Shown: positions 1 to 7,069, counted from the stretch's first letter. The stretch: 8,668 bases of DNA from an uncultured Opitutia bacterium (GCA_937874455.1 CALNBE010000036.1:1-8668), one strand, 5' to 3'. Made by a program: numbers and translations. Notes: a model not told the origin generated them from the sequence alone.

Positions 1-329
1 GTTTGGCCGAAGCGCTGCAGGAGGCGCGCGTCAATCTTGTCGGTCTTGGCCTTGATGCCTTCCGACTCAATGAAGCGTCTGACCCGCAGCGGGTTGACAA
101 GTTTGGCGCGAATGCGATGGGCCGAGAGGGCTTGCAGGAGCATTTGCTCGTAACCACCAGTAGCCTCGCAGATGACGCATGGGTTGTGGAGTTGCTGGCA
201 AAGGGCGATAAACTGACCAATGCCGTCGAGGGAGTTGGGGAAAACGCCTTTGCAGGCGGAGGAGGCAAAGAAATCGCATTTACACTTGGCGATATCGATG
301 CCAATAAACGTGGAGTGATCGTTGGACAT
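1..329 (-). CDS. IS110-family transposase (DEDD recombinase), N-terminal part, runs off the window
   Basis: The gene reads leftward from an ATG at 329-327 and continues past base 1, so only the first 109 residues are visible. They form the RuvC-like N-terminal domain of IS110 recombinases. The start is MSNDHSTFIGIDIAKCKCDF with the first acidic residue at D12. The second is E55 in CEATGGYE. The last two are D97 and D100 in AKTDKIDARLL, which completes the DEDD set. In this family the domain works with a C-terminal serine-containing Tnp20 domain (not visible here) and a bridge RNA to excise a circular form and insert it at a matching target. An in-frame TAG at 359-357 lies upstream and no earlier ATG exists, so the start is secure. 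AAGGAAG lies about 10 bases upstream, a fair ribosome-binding site that the other genes here lack. Whether the element is intact cannot be judged. Confidence 0.93.
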   Translation of the reverse strand, partial: MSNDHSTFIGIDIAKCKCDFFASSACKGVFPNSLDGIGQFIALCQQLHNPCVICEATGGYEQMLLQALSAHRIRAKLVNPLRVRRFIESEGIKAKTDKIDARLLQRFGQ

Positions 330-535
330 GGTTTTGACTCTTCCTTGAGATGCGAGCTAAAAGCTCTTGTAGTGGTACGAGTTAAGACCAGAGAGGAACC
401 CCGCATCAGACTGGCACACGAGCTCGAAAAGGCTCTAGGCTAAAACGAGCAAGGGTTCCTGGGAGGAGGGAATCTGCAGACTCCCTTCTCCCTCTGGCGA
501 CACCCCTCAAGAACAAGCTGGAGGGAGTGTCAAAG
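330..535 (-). mobile_element. Noncoding left end of the IS110-family element
   Basis: This is the stretch between the transposase start and the unmarked end of the element. It carries no reading frame of interest but is rich in inverted repeats, including GAGCT-AAA-AGCTC at 354-366 just before the recombinase leader. IS110 elements lack terminal inverted repeats and usually make no target duplication, so the outer boundary cannot be read from one copy. I place it loosely at or beyond 535. A boundary nearer 575 is possible, because a 7-base word of the third hairpin loop recurs at 572-578. Confidence 0.55.
394..531 (-). ncRNA. Candidate IS110 bridge RNA in the noncoding end upstream of the transposase
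   Basis: Read on the minus strand, three hairpins follow each other with almost no gap. The first pairs 531-521 with 508-499 (10 base pairs, one bulged A, 12-base loop). The second pairs 492-482 with 471-461 (10 pairs and one mismatch, plus a G-U pair, capped by the palindrome TCTGCAGA). The third pairs AGGAACCC (460-453) with GGGTTCCT (401-394). Inside it, GCTCG (450-446) pairs with CGAGC (426-422), leaving a 19-base loop with T-runs on both sides. IS110-group elements are known to encode a bridge RNA between the element end and the recombinase start, made of a 5' hairpin and two guide loops. Location, size (about 140 bases) and layout fit. The second hairpin is more fully paired than a typical guide loop, so the exact fold and ends are uncertain. 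A TTGACA lies at 533-528 without a clear -10. Confidence 0.5.
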
Positions 536-539
536 AATT

Positions 540-1133
540 TGCTTCTCCGGCCTCTACTGTCTCATCATTCAAGGCTAAGTTCGAAGGCAGGGAAAAACGG
601 CTTGAACGTGGGGACGACATGGGCTTCAGGGGGTTGAAGAAGGGAAACGGAAAATTTCCTTTGCGGGCAAGTAAGGCGAGGTTGGGGAAAGATATCGACT
701 GAATGATACGACCGTTCTGCTTTTTCAAGTTTTTCCTTTGCCCAGCCCAGAGAACTTTTCCTCCGCCATTCCTCCGAAAAAAACCCTTCGAGCTCCTTCG
801 TGACCGCAAAGGAAAATCCCCGAACCACCGCCAAACACCGCAGTCTCCCCATCAATTTTCATTCAAGCAGGAGAGCACGGAGGGGAATTCGGAAATTCAG
901 AACGATGAATTTAAACCAGGCATTTTGCCTCTGCTCCGCTGTGCCCTCCTGTGCAGAATCCCCTTCGTTTCCTTTGCATCCATCGCAGGAGCATCCCCCA
1001 AAACGGAGCTTGGTGCTTTTTTGCGACTTGGCTATCGCGATCCGTTTGCCGCGGGGTTTTCCATCAACACCCCTGATAAAATCCCCCCGGCGTCTCATTT
1101 TTCTCTGCGGCGTAATGTTCCCATAATCTTCGG
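540..1133. other. Gene-poor intergenic stretch without a credible coding region
   Basis: Frames that stay open here give low-complexity proteins rich in Pro, Ser, Arg and Cys with no recognisable domain, so I call none of them. The stretch contains four copies of the word TTTCCTTTGC (655-664, 732-741 and 968-977 on plus, 806-815 on minus). It also holds an imperfect long-range inverted repeat, GCACGGAGGG at 875-884 against CCCTCCTGTGC at 944-954. Base composition looks less GC-rich than in the genes to the right. A TAAAAT at 1077-1082 could be a -10 element for the gene starting at 1152, but I see no matching -35. The stretch may be decayed DNA or dispersed intergenic repeats next to the IS insertion. 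Confidence 0.6.
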
Positions 1134-1150
1134 CGGGCTATATTCGCCCG
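1134..1150 (+). promoter_or_regulatory. Small hairpin abutting a start codon
   Basis: CGGGC at 1134-1138 can pair with GCCCG at 1146-1150 around the 7-base loop TATATTC. The stem ends one base before the ATG at 1152 and takes the place where a Shine-Dalgarno sequence would be. It might limit translation initiation of the LtaS-like gene. With only five pairs, it could also be chance in GC-rich DNA. Confidence 0.3.
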
Positions 1151-1151
1151 G

Positions 1152-3326
1152 ATGAAGCATCCGAAAGAAACCGCTTTGGAGAAACTGCCCGCCTCCGGCT
1201 GCCCACAAGCCCTTCGACGGTGGGCGGGCCAATTTCTCGCCCGGATTTTCCATGCGCGTCAGGGCGGCACCTTGCTGTTCCTTCTGCTCTTCGTTTCCGT
1301 CGCCACACTGACACGCCTCGGGCTGTTCCTTCGCTGCGCCGACGCAGTCGCCTGGGACTGGACGCTGCCCGCCGGATTCCTCACCGGTTTCCTATTCGAC
1401 GGCGCGATGGCGCTGTTTTTCGCGTTGCCGCTTTCCGGGCTGCTCGCGCTGGCTCCCGGTGCGTGGTTCGCCAAAAAAACTTTCCTCTGGCTGCTGCACT
1501 GCTTTTTCGTTTCCGCGCTGGGTCTGCTGCTGTTTGGGGCTGTTGCTGAATGGCTGTTCTGGTCGGAATTCTCCGTCAGGTTCAACTTCATCGCGGTGGA
1601 CTACCTCATCTACACCCACGAGGTGGTCGCCAACATCCGGGAGTCCTACAACCTGCCGCTAATTTTAAGCGGAATCGGCATGGCTACGCTCATGCTCTAT
1701 GTTGGATTCCTCCGCACCGGGCTGCTTCAACGCTGGCTCGCTCGCACTGCGCAACGGCCAGGCCCGCGTCGGAGCGTGCTCTGGATTCTCGCGCCGAACG
1801 CGCTAGCCTTCTGCTGGGCGCTTTTGCTGGGGTATCGCGACATTCAAGCCCGGCCCACTTTTCTGGAGGCGCTGTCGCAGGGACTCCGCCACATGGGCGC
1901 GTTCCAGCCCGCCTTTCCCAATTCCTTCAACGCCGAACTCGCCAAAAACGGCGAATTCGCCCTCCTCGCCGCCTTCTGGAGCAACGAGCTGCGTTACGAT
2001 GATTTTTACCGCCAACGCCCGCGGCCCGAAGCCTTCGCCCGCCTCCGCGAGCTGGTCAGCCAGGACAACTCCGCGTTTCTCTCCCCCGGCGGGCAAAGCA
2101 TCGCCAGAAGGATCACCGCCGACGCCCCCGCCCGGCGGCTCAACGTGGTGCAAATCACCGTCGAAAGTCTCAGCGCCGAGTTTCTCGGCTGCTACGGTCA
2201 GGCTCCCTATGCGGCGATGGGGCTGACCCCCAACCTCGACCAACTGGCAAAGGAAAGTCTGTGGTTCCGCAACTTTTACGCCAGCGGCACTCGGACGGTG
2301 CGCGGCATCGAAGCGCTCGTGCTCTCCATCCCGCCCGTGCCCGGGCAGTCCGTGCTGCGGCGGCCCAACAACGAAAACCTTTTTTCCCTCGGCAGCGTTT
2401 TTCAGGCGTCCGGCTACGACACCGCCTTCATCTACGGCGGAAACGGCTTCTTCGACAACATGAACTATTTCTTTGCCAACAACGGTTTTCGCGTGGTGGA
2501 CAAACCGGCGAAAATCGCGGCGGACCACCCTCCCATTACCTTCGAAAACGCTTGGGGGGTGTCCGACGAGGATCTGCTCGACTGGGTGCTGACCGAGGCT
2601 GACCGCGCCCACGCCCAGCAAAGGAATTTCTACCACTTCGTGGTCACCACCTCCAACCACCGTCCCTATACTTGGCCCGAAGGTAGAATCGACATCCCCT
2701 CGGGGACGGGCAGCCGGGTGGGCGCGGTCAAATACACTGACTACGCCATCGGACGTTTCCTCCGCGCCGCGCGGGAAAAACCGTGGTTCAAGGACACCGT
2801 GTTTGTGGTCGTCGCCGACCACTGCGCCAGTGTCGCGGGGAAACAGGAGCTGGAGGTCCGCAAATACGAGGTGCCACTCTTCATTTACGCGCCGGGGATT
2901 CTCCAGCCGCAGACCATCGACACCCTGTGCGGCCAGATCGACTACGCGCCCACCCTGCTCGGCCTGCTGAACTGGGATTACGACAGCCGCTTTTTTGGCC
3001 GGGATGTGCTCCGTCCTTCCTCCGCCGCGCCCCGCGCCTTTGTCAGCAATTACCAAAAAATCGCCCTGCTGGAAGAGCGCACGCTCTCTGTCCTCAAACC
3101 CGTGGACACCGCCGATCAATTCGCCTGCGACCGGGCCACCGGACGCCTCCTCCCGGCACCCGCCAATTCCCAACATGTCAACGACACCATCACCTATTAC
3201 CAGTGCGCCAGCGACCTGCTCGCCCAAGGCCGCCAAAGGAAAAATTTTCCCCATAATCATCTCGCCCTGGACGTGGCTAACCGCGCTCGTCCTGCTGCTG
3301 CTGGCATTCGAGCCGACACCCGTTGA
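1152..3326 (+). CDS. LtaS/MdoB-like membrane sulfatase-fold protein (LTA synthase family)
   Basis: The 724-residue product has about five N-terminal membrane segments (roughly 39-60, 73-102, 110-137, 167-187, 207-227). A large extracytoplasmic sulfatase-fold domain follows from about 328. Likely active-site residues are E338 in NVVQITVESL, the nucleophile T382 in GTRTVRG, H503 in TSNHRPYT, and D556-H557 in VVADHCAS. They correspond to the metal-binding Glu, catalytic Thr, substrate His and Asp-His pair of LtaS. Family members move phosphoglycerol or similar groups from lipids to envelope polymers. In a Gram-negative cell the acceptor may be a periplasmic glucan or other glycan, which is inference. 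The start at 1152 leaves a short basic cytoplasmic N-terminus and has no Shine-Dalgarno. The conserved part ends near residue 690 (TYYQCASDLL). The last 30 or so residues look like run-on sequence overlapping the next gene. Confidence 0.9.
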   Translation: MKHPKETALEKLPASGCPQALRRWAGQFLARIFHARQGGTLLFLLLFVSVATLTRLGLFLRCADAVAWDWTLPAGFLTGFLFDGAMALFFALPLSGLLALAPGAWFAKKTFLWLLHCFFVSALGLLLFGAVAEWLFWSEFSVRFNFIAVDYLIYTHEVVANIRESYNLPLILSGIGMATLMLYVGFLRTGLLQRWLARTAQRPGPRRSVLWILAPNALAFCWALLLGYRDIQARPTFLEALSQGLRHMGAFQPAFPNSFNAELAKNGEFALLAAFWSNELRYDDFYRQRPRPEAFARLRELVSQDNSAFLSPGGQSIARRITADAPARRLNVVQITVESLSAEFLGCYGQAPYAAMGLTPNLDQLAKESLWFRNFYASGTRTVRGIEALVLSIPPVPGQSVLRRPNNENLFSLGSVFQASGYDTAFIYGGNGFFDNMNYFFANNGFRVVDKPAKIAADHPPITFENAWGVSDEDLLDWVLTEADRAHAQQRNFYHFVVTTSNHRPYTWPEGRIDIPSGTGSRVGAVKYTDYAIGRFLRAAREKPWFKDTVFVVVADHCASVAGKQELEVRKYEVPLFIYAPGILQPQTIDTLCGQIDYAPTLLGLLNWDYDSRFFGRDVLRPSSAAPRAFVSNYQKIALLEERTLSVLKPVDTADQFACDRATGRLLPAPANSQHVNDTITYYQCASDLLAQGRQRKNFPHNHLALDVANRARPAAAGIRADTR

Positions 3327-4077
3327 GATAAAAATTCAGGGGCTGCCGCTCGACATCTGGATCGAAGATCTCTTCTACAATTTCCAGACCGGCAAGTGGG
3401 CGGTGAACAAGAGCAACCGCTGGCTCTGGTGGCTCTGCTACCTCGGCCCCAAGGTTTTCATCATCGTCCCCATTGGCGTCGCCCTAGGCCTCCTGCTGCT
3501 ACTGCCCGCCCGACGGACGGAGAAATTTTCCTTTGCCCAATTCCTCCCCGGCAAACGTCGGCTGGGACTGGCGCTGGCCGCCCTGATCCTGACGCCGCTC
3601 ATTTGCGGCAACCTCAAGAAGATCTCCAACACCTATTGTCCATACGACATTGTGCGCTACGGCGGGCACGCGCCCTACGTCCGAGTTTTTGAACCCTACC
3701 CGGAGGAATTTGCCCGCTATCAACAAGCATCCGGCGAACGCGGACACGGCTTCCCCGCAGGCCACGCCAGCGGCGGTTTTGCCCTGATGTCGCTTTGCCT
3801 GTTGAGCAACCGGCGGCGGACACAATGCCTGCTCATCGCCGGAGCCTCGCTGCTGGGTTGGTGGATGGGCGGCTACCAGATGGTGCGCGGCGCCCATTAC
3901 CTGAGCCACACGCTTGTCACTTGGGCCATTGCCGCCCTCGTCATCAGCTCGCTCCGGGCGTTTTTCCCCGGCAAAATCAGTTCCGCGCCGCCTTGCGCAG
4001 CAGCCAAAGGCCGATGCCTTGAAAGAGAAAATTTGGAATCCAGACCAGGATGTCAGGGCGGTAAATCGGGTTTTTAA
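3175..4077 (+). CDS. PAP2-family membrane phosphatase
   Basis: The 300-residue product is an integral membrane protein with segments near 24-44, 86-110, 128-146, 198-212, 217-233 and 246-264. PAP2-type motifs occur in order. The first region is KKISNTYCPYDIVRYGG (148-164), the second FPAGHASGG (193-201) with H197, and the third RGAHYLSH (238-245) with probable nucleophile H241. Such enzymes remove phosphate from lipids such as phosphatidate, undecaprenyl pyrophosphate or lipid A; the substrate here is unknown. The third motif departs from the textbook form: Gln235 stands where Arg is usual and His245 where Asp is usual, which I believe is a feature of a PAP2-like subfamily. ATG 3175 is the only standard start before the first membrane segment (no GTG or TTG in frame). 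It makes the gene overlap the upstream one by 152 bases, with no ribosome-binding site. The last 34 residues run antisense into the convergent permease gene and look non-conserved. Confidence 0.85.
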   Translation: MSTTPSPITSAPATCSPKAAKGKIFPIIISPWTWLTALVLLLLAFEPTPVEIKIQGLPLDIWIEDLFYNFQTGKWAVNKSNRWLWWLCYLGPKVFIIVPIGVALGLLLLLPARRTEKFSFAQFLPGKRRLGLALAALILTPLICGNLKKISNTYCPYDIVRYGGHAPYVRVFEPYPEEFARYQQASGERGHGFPAGHASGGFALMSLCLLSNRRRTQCLLIAGASLLGWWMGGYQMVRGAHYLSHTLVTWAIAALVISSLRAFFPGKISSAPPCAAAKGRCLERENLESRPGCQGGKSGF

Positions 4078-5170
4078 TCCACGAGACGGAGACCGTCAGG
4101 ATGTAAAAAGTCAGCGCCAGGGCCAGCGCCAGCGCGATGTTCACCAATGTCTCCGAGCGGCTGGTTTTTATTCCCAAAGGAATCGCCAGCATGGTCAGCG
4201 AGAGCACGCCCAGGGCGTTGGCGAGGTTGGTCTGGATCTGCAACTGCACCGCGATCCGGTCGGCAAATTTTTCCTCCGGAGTGGCCGCCGCCGCCGAGCG
4301 GATTCCCCGGGCGGTTTCCTCCGCGGTCGGTGCCTGCTTGATCCGCCAGCCGTCCTGCCGCAGTTGCATCAATTCAAAAAACGTGTGGTGGTGCAGCTTT
4401 TTCTCCCGCGTCCCCAACCCCTCCAAGATACCCTCGATACGAAAAGGAATGCTGGCCATTTTCACCACCGACACCGGCGCGGTCATGTCACCGGGGTTGT
4501 GCGAACTGCGTTTTTCCACCACCGCGTTGTGGGCGGTGATCTCCAGCGCATCCGGCGTTTCCTCACCATCGCCTTCGACAAACGCGAAGGTTGCCGACTC
4601 CGCGTGCACCACCTGCGACACCTCCCCAGATTTCCCCTGCGCCCACACCCAGACGTTCTTCAGCCGGTTGCCATCGCGCTCCTCGGGGTAAATGGTGAAC
4701 CCTTGGCGAAAGCTCGTGAAATCCCCCGGGGCCAGCAGACTGGAGGGATTTTCCTTCACCGCGCCGCGCAGCAAATTCCGGTAGGAGTCGTTGGCAATCG
4801 GCGCGTATTCAAAATTGATGAAAAACGACACCAGCACTCCGAGCAGCGCCACCAGAAAAACCGGCGACACAATCCGCCACAGGCTCATCCCCGCCGCCTT
4901 CATCGACAAAATTTCATTCTGGGCCGAAAGCCGCCCCAGCACGATCAGCACCCCCGTCAGCATCCCGATCGGCAACGCGTACGGCACCATGCTGGGAATC
5001 ATCAACCCGGTGACCTGGAAAAACGTCCCCCAGTCCAGCCGCCCGCTCGCCAGCTCCCCGATCACCCGCTTCAGCACATTTCCCACCACCAGCACCGAGA
5101 TGAACAACCCCATCGCCAGCAACACCGCCACCACGATCTGGCCAAAGAGGTAACGTTGAAGTCGGTTCAT
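3977..5170 (-). CDS. LptF/LptG-family lipopolysaccharide export permease
   Basis: The 397-residue product has the YjgP/YjgQ layout. Three N-terminal membrane segments (about 10-31, 50-80, 98-120) are followed by a periplasmic beta-rich domain (about 130-305) and three C-terminal segments (about 315-335, 342-362, 374-392). The conserved cytoplasmic helix AQNEILSMKAAGMSLWRI (83-100) is the expected contact with the ATPase LptB. In the family, LptF and LptG pair with LptB2 to extract lipopolysaccharide from the inner membrane and push it to LptC/LptA. One gene alone does not tell F from G, and its partner is not in the window. The start at 5170 places MNRLQRYLFGQ directly before the first membrane segment. 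The frame stays open upstream to 5608, but that part is unlike the family and overlaps coaX. No Shine-Dalgarno is seen; the leader is pyrimidine-rich. The 3' end overlaps the PAP2 gene by 101 bases. Confidence 0.92.
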   Translation of the reverse strand: MNRLQRYLFGQIVVAVLLAMGLFISVLVVGNVLKRVIGELASGRLDWGTFFQVTGLMIPSMVPYALPIGMLTGVLIVLGRLSAQNEILSMKAAGMSLWRIVSPVFLVALLGVLVSFFINFEYAPIANDSYRNLLRGAVKENPSSLLAPGDFTSFRQGFTIYPEERDGNRLKNVWVWAQGKSGEVSQVVHAESATFAFVEGDGEETPDALEITAHNAVVEKRSSHNPGDMTAPVSVVKMASIPFRIEGILEGLGTREKKLHHHTFFELMQLRQDGWRIKQAPTAEETARGIRSAAAATPEEKFADRIAVQLQIQTNLANALGVLSLTMLAIPLGIKTSRSETLVNIALALALALTFYILTVSVSWIKNPIYRPDILVWIPNFLFQGIGLWLLRKAARN

Positions 5171-5327
5171 GGTGCGGAGGAAAAATTCAGCGGGAAGAAA
5201 GACGGCAACCCCCGCCGCCCGCAACCCATAAACACCGGAGGAAAATTTTCCCGCCGTTGACTCCACCGCAAAAATTTTGTGCTCTCCGGCGCACACTTTC
5301 CGCCGCGTTTTCTCTCCGCCCTTCCGC
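5171..5327. promoter_or_regulatory. Divergent spacer between the Lpt permease gene and coaX
   Basis: These 157 bases must hold the start signals of both divergent genes. They contain the perfect 12-base palindrome GGAAAATTTTCC at 5240-5251. Six bases further on, TTGACT (5257-5262) resembles a -35 element for coaX, but no convincing -10 follows at 16-18 bases. The palindrome could be an operator or simply an A/T-tract. Neither role can be settled from sequence. Confidence 0.35.
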
Positions 5328-6161
5328 ATGCACATCCTCTGCCTCGACATCGGCAACACCCACGCCCACCACGGCGTGCTCCTCGGGGGAAAAACCCTCG
5401 CCAGCGGCCAAACCGCCACCGCCACCCTCGATGATCCGGCGCTCGGACTGCCCGCCCTGCTGCGCGATCTCTCCGGCCGTTTTCCTTTGCGCGGCGTTTC
5501 CTTCTGCTCCGTCGTCCCCGCCGCCACCGCCAAGCTCCTGCCCATCCTCGCCGCAGCGAAAATCCCCTTCTGGCACCTGCGGCACGACGCCTGCCCCGGC
5601 CTCGGCATTAATTATCCCCGCCCGTCCGAAATCGGCCCCGACCGGCTGGCCAACTGCCTCGGCGCCCAGTCCACCCGCGGCGCCCGTGACCAGAGCCACG
5701 CGTCCCTGCAATCGACCGCTCATGAGACGTCCCCCGCCGTCATCATCGACATGGGCACCGCCGTCACCTTCGACATCCTCACCGCCAAGGGTTACGAGGG
5801 CGGCATCATCGCTCCCGGGCTCGGCATCATGGCCCGCTACCTCCACGAGCAAACCGCCCTGCTGCCCGCCCTCGACCCCAACGACCTGATGGTTTCCTCC
5901 GGCATCGGCAAAAGCACCCTCGACGCCATGCGCCTGGGCTGCGCGATCGGTTTTGCCGGGATGATTGACGCCTTGCTGGCCACTGTGCTCGCCCAGTTGG
6001 AAAAATGGGAAGTGCGCCAGCCCGCCATCCTCGCCACCGGCGGCACCGCAGGGGCCCTCCCCAAAAGCTGGACCGGGAAAATTCACTGGGATCCCGACCT
6101 GACCCTGCGGGGCTTGGAAACGGTTTTCCTCCGCGGAAACCCCGGCCCACCCGCAATTTGA
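5328..6161 (+). CDS. coaX: Type III pantothenate kinase
   Basis: The 277-residue product catalyses ATP-dependent phosphorylation of pantothenate, the first step of coenzyme A synthesis, in the cytoplasm. It has the acetate/sugar-kinase fold signatures of CoaX: the phosphate loop DIGNTH (7-12), the substrate region NYPRPSEIGPDRLAN (96-110), DMGTAVTFDI (141-150), GGIIAPG (158-164), STLDAMRLG (196-204) and a C-terminal ATGGTAGAL (236-244). The family usually has GADR where GPDR is found here. A polar stretch of about 20 residues (113-134) lies between DRLAN and DMGTA, somewhat longer than in typical CoaX. I chose ATG 5328 because it puts MHILCLDIGNT at the N-terminus as in the family; an in-frame ATG at 5277 would add 17 unconserved residues. 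No Shine-Dalgarno is visible, only a pyrimidine-rich leader. The lipoprotein gene follows after 68 bases on the same strand. Confidence 0.93.
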   Translation: MHILCLDIGNTHAHHGVLLGGKTLASGQTATATLDDPALGLPALLRDLSGRFPLRGVSFCSVVPAATAKLLPILAAAKIPFWHLRHDACPGLGINYPRPSEIGPDRLANCLGAQSTRGARDQSHASLQSTAHETSPAVIIDMGTAVTFDILTAKGYEGGIIAPGLGIMARYLHEQTALLPALDPNDLMVSSGIGKSTLDAMRLGCAIGFAGMIDALLATVLAQLEKWEVRQPAILATGGTAGALPKSWTGKIHWDPDLTLRGLETVFLRGNPGPPAI

Positions 6162-6229
6162 AATTTTTCTTCGCACTTGCGTTTCCCTCCGATGCTCGGA
6201 AATATTTTCGCACCTAACCACCAAATCTC

Positions 6230-6898
6230 ATGAAAAAGACCTTCCTCTCTCTCGCGTTTTTCTCCATGGCCACCGTCGCCGCAGTCCACACCACCGGCTG
6301 CACCAAGGATGCCTACGAACAAGCCGGTACAGTGAAAAACGATGCGCAAAACCTGCAGACCAAAATGCAGGAGCTCACCACCCAAATCAACACCACCAGC
6401 GTCAGCCTGAGCAATCTGGTGCAAGACACCGAGACCGACCCCACCAACCGCTACAAGACCTTCACCGCCGCGATGGATAAATTCGCCTCCCTCGACAAAT
6501 CCGTCGAAAGCGGAATGGCCTCCTTCCTCGCCAGCGTGCAAAAGAACTTCGATCTGCGCCGCGCCAATCTCGCTGCCATCGCCGACAGCACCCTGCGGAA
6601 GAAAACCCAGTCCCAGCTCGACGATGACACCAATAACATCAAGAGCATCACCGACGCCTTCGAGAAAGCCCGGCAGGCGCTCACCGCCTACCAAAACAAT
6701 CTCACCGACGCCAACAACTACCTCCAGGCCGCCAACCTGAATAGTGCCGGACTCAAGGGTGCCCAAAGCTTCGCAAAAAAAACCACCTCATTGGGTAAGG
6801 ACGCCGCCAGCGAACTCGACAGCGTGATCAAGTCCGTCAGCAAAGCCATCGACGCGCTCGTCCCCTCCGACACCCAGCCGTCCGCCTCCGCCAAGTAA
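6230..6898 (+). CDS. DUF2959-like predicted lipoprotein
   Basis: The 222-residue product starts with a basic-hydrophobic signal peptide (MKKTFLSLAFFSMATVAAV) and a lipobox-like HTTGC, making Cys24 the likely lipidated residue. Thr at -3 is not the usual Leu, so processing is probable rather than certain. The residue after Cys is Thr, not Asp, which would favour the outer membrane under Lol sorting rules. The rest is almost all predicted helix, rich in Gln, Asn, Thr, Ser and Lys, with coiled-coil-like stretches. The segment around LRKKTQSQLDDDTNNIKSI (106-124) and the later NNLTDANNYLQAANLNSAGL resemble DUF2959 proteins, whose function is unknown. TTGCGT (6177-6182) and AAATAT (6200-6205), 17 bases apart, make a weak promoter candidate. 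No Shine-Dalgarno precedes the ATG. The gene may also be read from coaX and ends before a strong terminator. Confidence 0.75.
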   Translation: MKKTFLSLAFFSMATVAAVHTTGCTKDAYEQAGTVKNDAQNLQTKMQELTTQINTTSVSLSNLVQDTETDPTNRYKTFTAAMDKFASLDKSVESGMASFLASVQKNFDLRRANLAAIADSTLRKKTQSQLDDDTNNIKSITDAFEKARQALTAYQNNLTDANNYLQAANLNSAGLKGAQSFAKKTTSLGKDAASELDSVIKSVSKAIDALVPSDTQPSASAK

Positions 6899-6930
6899 AC
6901 GCGCCGCACCGGATTTTCCCATTTTCCCCC

Positions 6931-6965
6931 AGGAGGCCGGCCCGTTCCGGCCTCCTTTCTTTTTT
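6931..6965 (+). terminator. Strong intrinsic terminator after the lipoprotein gene
   Basis: AGGAGGCCGG (6931-6940) and CCGGCCTCCT (6947-6956) form a perfect 10-base-pair GC-rich stem with a 6-base loop, CCCGTT. It is followed directly by the T-rich run TTCTTTTTT. It starts 32 bases after the lipoprotein stop codon and separates that gene from proS. Confidence 0.93.
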
Positions 6966-7069
6966 CCTCCGCGCCCGCCGCGCATTTGCGATTTGCCACC
7001 AGCGCCAAATCCCGGCTTAAAGCTCCGCTTCTCTTAACTTTTTCAACCGCCTCCCTTTCAATTTTTACC

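Noticed and set aside
3..443. Plus-strand open frame of 146 codons at the left edge
   Set aside because: It is the antisense of the IS110 recombinase, whose DEDD motifs are clear on the minus strand, and of its noncoding end.
703..1155. Open plus-strand frames of 150 and 108 codons in the gene-poor stretch
   Set aside because: The translations are rich in Pro, Ser, Arg and Cys and show no domain, no convincing start signals and composition unlike the neighbouring genes.
1803..3260. Minus-strand open frame of 485 codons opposite the LtaS-like gene
   Set aside because: It is a Gly/Val/Asp-rich antisense shadow created by GC-rich codon bias; the plus strand shows conserved catalytic motifs.
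3914..5260. Plus-strand open frame of 448 codons opposite the Lpt permease gene
   Set aside because: Its product is dominated by Arg, His, Gln and Pro with no domain; the minus strand encodes a complete LptF/LptG protein.
5171..5608. Upstream extension of the Lpt permease frame to 5608
   Set aside because: The extra 146 residues are basic low-complexity sequence and overlap coaX; the family begins just before its first membrane segment at 5170.
5187..6224. Minus-strand open frame of 345 codons opposite coaX
   Set aside because: It is Gly-rich low-complexity sequence antisense to a clearly recognised pantothenate kinase.
6986..7069. N-terminal extension of proS from an ATG at 6986
   Set aside because: The 28 added residues are not found in this enzyme type and would start just after the terminator; the family start fits 7070.
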